Below are positions 15,634-18,591 of a stretch of DNA of 18,591 nt, piece by piece. Location: positions 1-18,591 of the forward strand of contig DVLN01000082.1 in NCBI GenBank assembly GCA_018715465.1. Reading direction: 5' to 3'. Position 1 is the stretch's first letter, and each line of letters begins with the position of its first letter. The notes under the pieces were generated by a model, which saw only the letters and a program-made list of their open reading frames with translations, had not been told where the DNA came from and searched no databases. A program made the position numbers and the translations under genes. Source of the stretch: Candidatus Faecivivens stercorigallinarum. Its GTDB lineage: Bacteria > Bacillota > Clostridia > Oscillospirales > Ruminococcaceae.

Positions 15634-16392
15634 ATGCTGGATAAAAGAATCATCCCTTGTCTGGATGTCCGGGACGGAAAGGTTGTCAAGGGCATCAACT
15701 TTGTCGGTATCCGAGAGGTCGGCGACCCGGTGGAATGTGCTGAAGAGTACAACCGCCAGGGAGCCGACGAGATCGTTTTTTTGGATATCACCGCTACCCA
15801 TGAGCACCGCAAGACGATGGCGGATGTTGTCCGTAGGACGGCGGAAAAGGTATTTGTTCCGTTGACGGTCGGCGGCGGTATTTCGACGATTGAAGACTTC
15901 GCAACGATGCTTCGTGCGGGTGCTGACAAGGTCAGCGTCAACTCGGCTGCACTTAAAAACCCCGATCTGATCGCGCAGGCAGCTGATAAATTCGGCAGTC
16001 AGTGTGTGGTTGTAGCGATTGATGCACGGAAGATGGAAGACGGCAGCTGGCATGCCTACGTTGCCGGTGGCCGGAAGGATACCGGGATTGACGCGGTTTG
16101 GTGGGCAAAACGTGCCTGTGAACTGGGAGCCGGTGAAATTCTGCTGACCTCAATGGATGCGGACGGAACCAAGGAAGGATTTGACCTGCCGCTTCTGAAC
16201 GCGGTCTGCGAGGTAGTCAACATCCCGGTTATCGCTTCAGGCGGATGCGGAACACTGGAGCATTTTTCAGAAGTATTTGAAAAGACCGGCGCGGATGCTG
16301 CACTTGCTGCCTCGCTGTTCCATTATCGTGAACTGACAGTCGGACAGGTCAAGGAGCATCTGCATGCACACAACATTCCGGTCCGGCTGTAA
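15634..16392 (+). CDS. hisF: Imidazole glycerol phosphate synthase, cyclase subunit HisF
   Basis: HisF takes ammonia from HisH and converts PRFAR to imidazole glycerol phosphate and AICAR, so it also links to purine synthesis. The barrel starts RIIPCLDVRDGKVVKG with catalytic D11, and the second catalytic residue is D130 (VVAIDARK). Phosphate loops are LTVGGGIST and VIASGGCGT. The 252-residue length is standard. ATG 15634 lies 6 nt after the hisA stop and 9 nt after AAAGGAG. It ends 34 nt before hisI. Confidence 0.97.
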   Translation: MLDKRIIPCLDVRDGKVVKGINFVGIREVGDPVECAEEYNRQGADEIVFLDITATHEHRKTMADVVRRTAEKVFVPLTVGGGISTIEDFATMLRAGADKVSVNSAALKNPDLIAQAADKFGSQCVVVAIDARKMEDGSWHAYVAGGRKDTGIDAVWWAKRACELGAGEILLTSMDADGTKEGFDLPLLNAVCEVVNIPVIASGGCGTLEHFSEVFEKTGADAALAASLFHYRELTVGQVKEHLHAHNIPVRL

Positions 16393-16409
16393 GTAAACAC
16401 AGCCTGAAG

Positions 16410-16429
16410 AAAGGATGGTCATAAAGTTG
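16410..16429 (+). promoter_or_regulatory. Ribosome binding site that decides the hisI start
   Basis: AAAGGATGG begins at 16410. The ATG at 16415 lies within this Shine-Dalgarno and could not use it, whereas TTG 16427 is 11 nt beyond AAAGGA. A similar AAAGGATGG stands before the TTG start of polC. The 11-nt gap is a little long, so ATG 16415 is not excluded. Confidence 0.5.
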
Positions 16430-16768
16430 GATCTTGAACCGTATTTTGTAAAGTCAGACCTCATCCCGGCGATTGTCGTGGAAGATTCAAACGACACGGT
16501 GCTGATGCTGGCGTATATGAACCGGGAAAGCCTGCGGCTGACGATGGAAACCGGGTACACCTGGTTCTGGAGCCGCTCAAGAGGGGAACTCTGGAACAAG
16601 GGTGCAACCAGTGGGCATCTGCAAAAGGTTGTCTCGATCACAGCTGACTGCGACAACGATACCTTGCTTGTGCGGGTACACCAGACGGGCAATGCCTGCC
16701 ATACCGGCAGCTACAGCTGCTTTTTCCGTAAAATATGGGATGAGAATGGAAAGGAAGACAAACAATGA
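16427..16768 (+). CDS. hisI: Phosphoribosyl-AMP cyclohydrolase
   Basis: HisI opens the purine ring of phosphoribosyl-AMP to give ProFAR, the third step of the pathway. This is a stand-alone 113-residue enzyme, not the HisIE fusion. It shows LMLAYMNRESL, the substrate-binding TWFWSRSRGELWNKG with SGHLQ, the magnesium site DCDND (74-78) and zinc ligands C75, C91 (in NACHTG) and C98. I chose TTG 16427 because the Shine-Dalgarno overlaps the alternative ATG at 16415, which would add four residues. The stop overlaps the hisE start in ATGA, so the two activities, fused in many bacteria, are coupled by translation here. Confidence 0.93.
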   Translation: MDLEPYFVKSDLIPAIVVEDSNDTVLMLAYMNRESLRLTMETGYTWFWSRSRGELWNKGATSGHLQKVVSITADCDNDTLLVRVHQTGNACHTGSYSCFFRKIWDENGKEDKQ

Positions 16769-17094
16769 TGAAAGATACCCTCAACGGCCTGTATGAGGTT
16801 GTCAAAGACCGCCAGCATAACCCGCAGGAAGGCTCCTATACCTGTTACCTGTTTGAAAAGGGTCTGGATAAGATTCTCAAAAAATGCGGCGAGGAATGTT
16901 CCGAAATGATTATTGCCGCCAAAAATCAGGACAATGACGAACTGAAAAACGAGATCAGCGACCTGGTTTATCATGTGCTGGTGCTGATGGCGGAGCGGGA
17001 ACTTCCGCTGGAAGAGGTAGAAAAGGTTCTGGAAGAGCGCCGTCAGAAGATCGGCAATCTGAAACAGTTCCACGTCTCGGATCATAATACCTGA
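16765..17094 (+). CDS. hisE: Phosphoribosyl-ATP pyrophosphatase
   Basis: HisE hydrolyses phosphoribosyl-ATP to phosphoribosyl-AMP and pyrophosphate, the second step of the pathway. The 109-residue all-alpha protein belongs to the MazG-like NTP pyrophosphohydrolase group. It has the paired acidic metal motif E44xxE47 (in CGEECSE) and E63xxD66 (in NEISDLVYH), preceded by SYTCYLFEKGLDKILKK. It starts within the hisI stop, with AAAGGAAG upstream. It is the last biosynthetic gene of the operon. No terminator is visible after it, and the amino-acid symporter gene starts 59 nt later. Confidence 0.96.
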   Translation: MMKDTLNGLYEVVKDRQHNPQEGSYTCYLFEKGLDKILKKCGEECSEMIIAAKNQDNDELKNEISDLVYHVLVLMAERELPLEEVEKVLEERRQKIGNLKQFHVSDHNT

Positions 17095-17103
17095 TGAATA
17101 GCA

Positions 17104-17166
17104 AGGATGTTCAAATAGTTGCTGCTGATAACCTGTAAAGGAGGTTTGCCTGTTTGAACATCCTGC
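17104..17166 (+). repeat. 12-bp inverted repeat enclosing the ribosome binding site and start of the symporter gene
   Basis: AGGATGTTCAAA (17104-17115) is perfectly complementary to TTTGAACATCCT (17153-17164). Skipping A17103 adds two more GC pairs. The 3' arm contains the TTG start codon (17154-17156). Inside the 37-nt loop, AACCT (17130-17134) can pair with AGGTT (17142-17146), which overlaps the AAAGGAGGT Shine-Dalgarno (17137-17145). Folded, the mRNA would hide both the Shine-Dalgarno and the start codon. No T tract follows, so it is not a terminator. The 5' arm begins 10 nt after the hisE stop, within reach of a terminating ribosome. Confidence 0.7.
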
Positions 17167-18515
17167 TTTCTGCTGAAAAGCTGCTGCTGACCCTGTTTGG
17201 GATATCCATTGCCGGGTTTGGCGGATATATGACCGTCTATCTGCGTTTTTTTCCACAGAAAAAGCTGTTATATTCGCTTCGGCGATTTTTTGCCGGCGCT
17301 GGACAGGGTAGAAAAGAAAAGGGGATTTCCTCTTTTTCTGCGTCTGCTGCCGCGCTCGCCGGAACGCTGGGGACAGGGAATATTGCCGGCGTTGCTGCTG
17401 CTCTGATGAGCGGCGGACCAGGCGCTGTTTTCTGGATGTGGTTCAGCGCGATACTGGGAATGTCTTTGAAATATGCCGAGATTTTGCTGTCCGTCCGATT
17501 TTGCAGCGACGGAGAAGGCGGGCCGATGTATTATATCCGCCGCGCTTTCGGCAGTGAAAAGCTTTCGTGGGTATTTGCGTTTGGATGCATTGGCGCGTCG
17601 TTTGGGATTGGCAACCTTGCACAGGTCAACGCCGCTGCCGAGTCGATGGATGCAGCATTCGGAATACCGAGGCTGATCACTGGCGGATTGATCGCTGTTT
17701 TTGCCGGTATTGTGATGATGGGTGGGAAACAGCGGATTGCCGCGGCGGCTGCAAAGCTGGTTCCGCTCATGGGCGGAATTTATCTTGCAGGGGCTGCGCT
17801 GGTTATTCTGCCGCGGCTAAATCAAATCCCTAGCATGCTGACTATGATCGTCGGAGACGCATTTACGCCCCGTTCTGCAGCGGGGGGAATCATCGGCGTA
17901 ATAACCAGCCGTGCGTTTCAAAGTGGTATTACACGAGGTGTTTTTACCAATGAAGCAGGACTTGGATCGGCACCGATCATCCATGCTTGCTCCCAAAGTG
18001 CGTCGCCTGCCGAGGAAGGACTGTGGGGCGTCGCCGAAGTAGCGCTGGATACACTGGTGATGTGTACGATGACGGCTGCGGTGATTCTGCTGACAGTTGG
18101 GCTGGACAGCGGACTGGACGGGGCCGGGTTGACGATTGCTGCTTTTTCAGGTATTTTTGGCAGCGGTGCGGAAGGATTTCTGGCAATTGCGACGGTATTG
18201 TTTGCCTTTTCAAGTCTGCTGACCTGGAGCTGGTGCGGCGAAAGTGCTCTGCAATATCTTGGAAGCGGGAAGATTGGGCAGTCAGTATATCGGATGCTTT
18301 TTCTCGCTTCGGCTGTTTTCGGGGGAACAATACCGATGCAGATGGTGCTGGCGATTTCTGATTTGTTGAATTTTTATATGTGTCTGCCCAACCTTTTGGC
18401 AATTTTCCGGCTGAGAGAGATCTCGCGACAGGAATCGGATAAAATATCGGGTAAGGATGCAAGATTATACAGGAAAAGACGGCAAGACGAATCGACTCTT
18501 CAATTGAATCAATGA
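17154..18515 (+). CDS. Sodium:alanine/glycine symporter (AGCS family)
   Basis: This is a multi-pass membrane transporter of the alanine/glycine:cation symporter family, which takes up small neutral amino acids with sodium or protons. The 453 residues contain about ten or eleven hydrophobic segments. Family motifs are GTLGTGNIAGVAAAL (from about 69), SGGPGAVFWMWFSA, GGPMYYI, GITRGVFTNEAGLGSAPI (about 258-275), and LWGVAEVALDT. The C-terminal tail is short and charged. The start is TTG 17154, 9 nt after a consensus AAAGGAGGT. It is 59 nt after hisE in the same direction, so it may be the last gene of the his transcript. Substrate cannot be read from sequence: alanine or glycine is the family default, but the position leaves another amino acid open. 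Confidence 0.93.
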   Translation: MNILLSAEKLLLTLFGISIAGFGGYMTVYLRFFPQKKLLYSLRRFFAGAGQGRKEKGISSFSASAAALAGTLGTGNIAGVAAALMSGGPGAVFWMWFSAILGMSLKYAEILLSVRFCSDGEGGPMYYIRRAFGSEKLSWVFAFGCIGASFGIGNLAQVNAAAESMDAAFGIPRLITGGLIAVFAGIVMMGGKQRIAAAAAKLVPLMGGIYLAGAALVILPRLNQIPSMLTMIVGDAFTPRSAAGGIIGVITSRAFQSGITRGVFTNEAGLGSAPIIHACSQSASPAEEGLWGVAEVALDTLVMCTMTAAVILLTVGLDSGLDGAGLTIAAFSGIFGSGAEGFLAIATVLFAFSSLLTWSWCGESALQYLGSGKIGQSVYRMLFLASAVFGGTIPMQMVLAISDLLNFYMCLPNLLAIFRLREISRQESDKISGKDARLYRKRRQDESTLQLNQ

Positions 18516-18591
18516 AATCCTGAATAGATTTTTGACTTTTTTTGACAAAAAGACGAAAAAGACCTTGAATTCTCAATTTTGTATATTTTGA
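18516..18591. other. AT-rich non-coding tail with phased T and A tracts
   Basis: After the symporter stop comes TTTTTGAC twice (18529-18536, 18539-18546; 10-nt period), then AAAAAGAC twice (18547-18554, 18556-18563; 9-nt period). A TTGACA at 18542-18547 has TTGAAT 17 nt later (four of six matches to a -10), a weak promoter candidate for a gene beyond the window. I see no gene and no convincing terminator. Confidence 0.4.

Noticed and set aside
14911..16392. hisA and hisF as a recent tandem duplication
   Set aside because: Their similarity is that of the known ancient (beta/alpha)8 paralogues. Each has its own catalytic residues and normal length.
18499..18546. Terminator after the symporter from TTCAATTGAA and the following T run
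   Set aside because: The palindrome is only 10 nt with no loop, lies inside the coding region, and is about 20 nt from the first T run. It cannot form a usable stem next to the Ts.

Overview
All genes in this 18.6 kb window lie on the + strand and are tightly packed. The replicative polymerase is PolC, and the neighbourhood is the uppS-cdsA-dxr-rseP-ispG-polC cluster. Histidine synthesis uses a short HisG with a HisZ subunit. Shine-Dalgarno sites are strong, and several genes are best started at TTG. Together these point to a Gram-positive Bacillota genome of moderate GC, most likely Clostridia (an Oscillospirales-like gut lineage is my guess; no 16S is present to test it).

Region 1 (1-4929) is an envelope and isoprenoid block: the 3' part of uppS, then cdsA, dxr, rseP and ispG. 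Dxr and IspG are steps of the MEP pathway, UppS makes the undecaprenyl carrier, CdsA makes CDP-diacylglycerol, and RseP is the intramembrane site-2 protease. A terminator-like hairpin separates cdsA from dxr. A very good sigma-A promoter (TTGTCA-N17-TATAAT with extended -10) sits over the end of rseP and probably gives ispG-polC its own transcript. Region 2 (4952-9325) is polC, with an unusual Pro-rich then Gly/Arg-rich linker near its N-terminus and a clamp-binding motif at its C-terminus.

Region 3 (9326-17094) is a histidine operon in the order hisZ-G-D-C-B-H-A-F-I-E. It covers every step from PRPP to histidine except histidinol-phosphate phosphatase, which must be encoded elsewhere. Its promoter (TTGACT-N17-TAATAT) has a perfect 16-bp palindrome, TGCTAATATATTAGCA, lying across the -10. 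The leader is too short for a T-box or attenuator, so a DNA-binding repressor is the likeliest control.

Region 4 (17095-18591) holds an AGCS-family sodium:amino-acid symporter directly after hisE with no visible terminator between them. A perfect 12-bp inverted repeat brackets its ribosome binding site and covers its TTG start codon, and an inner hairpin covers the Shine-Dalgarno. This looks like a translational gate or a coupling device linking the transporter to hisE. The final 76 bases are AT-rich with phased T and A tracts and hold no gene.

I see no mobile element, CRISPR array, tRNA or rRNA. Most of the window is well-known core metabolism. The parts worth a second look are the his palindrome, the symporter leader structure and the PolC linker.
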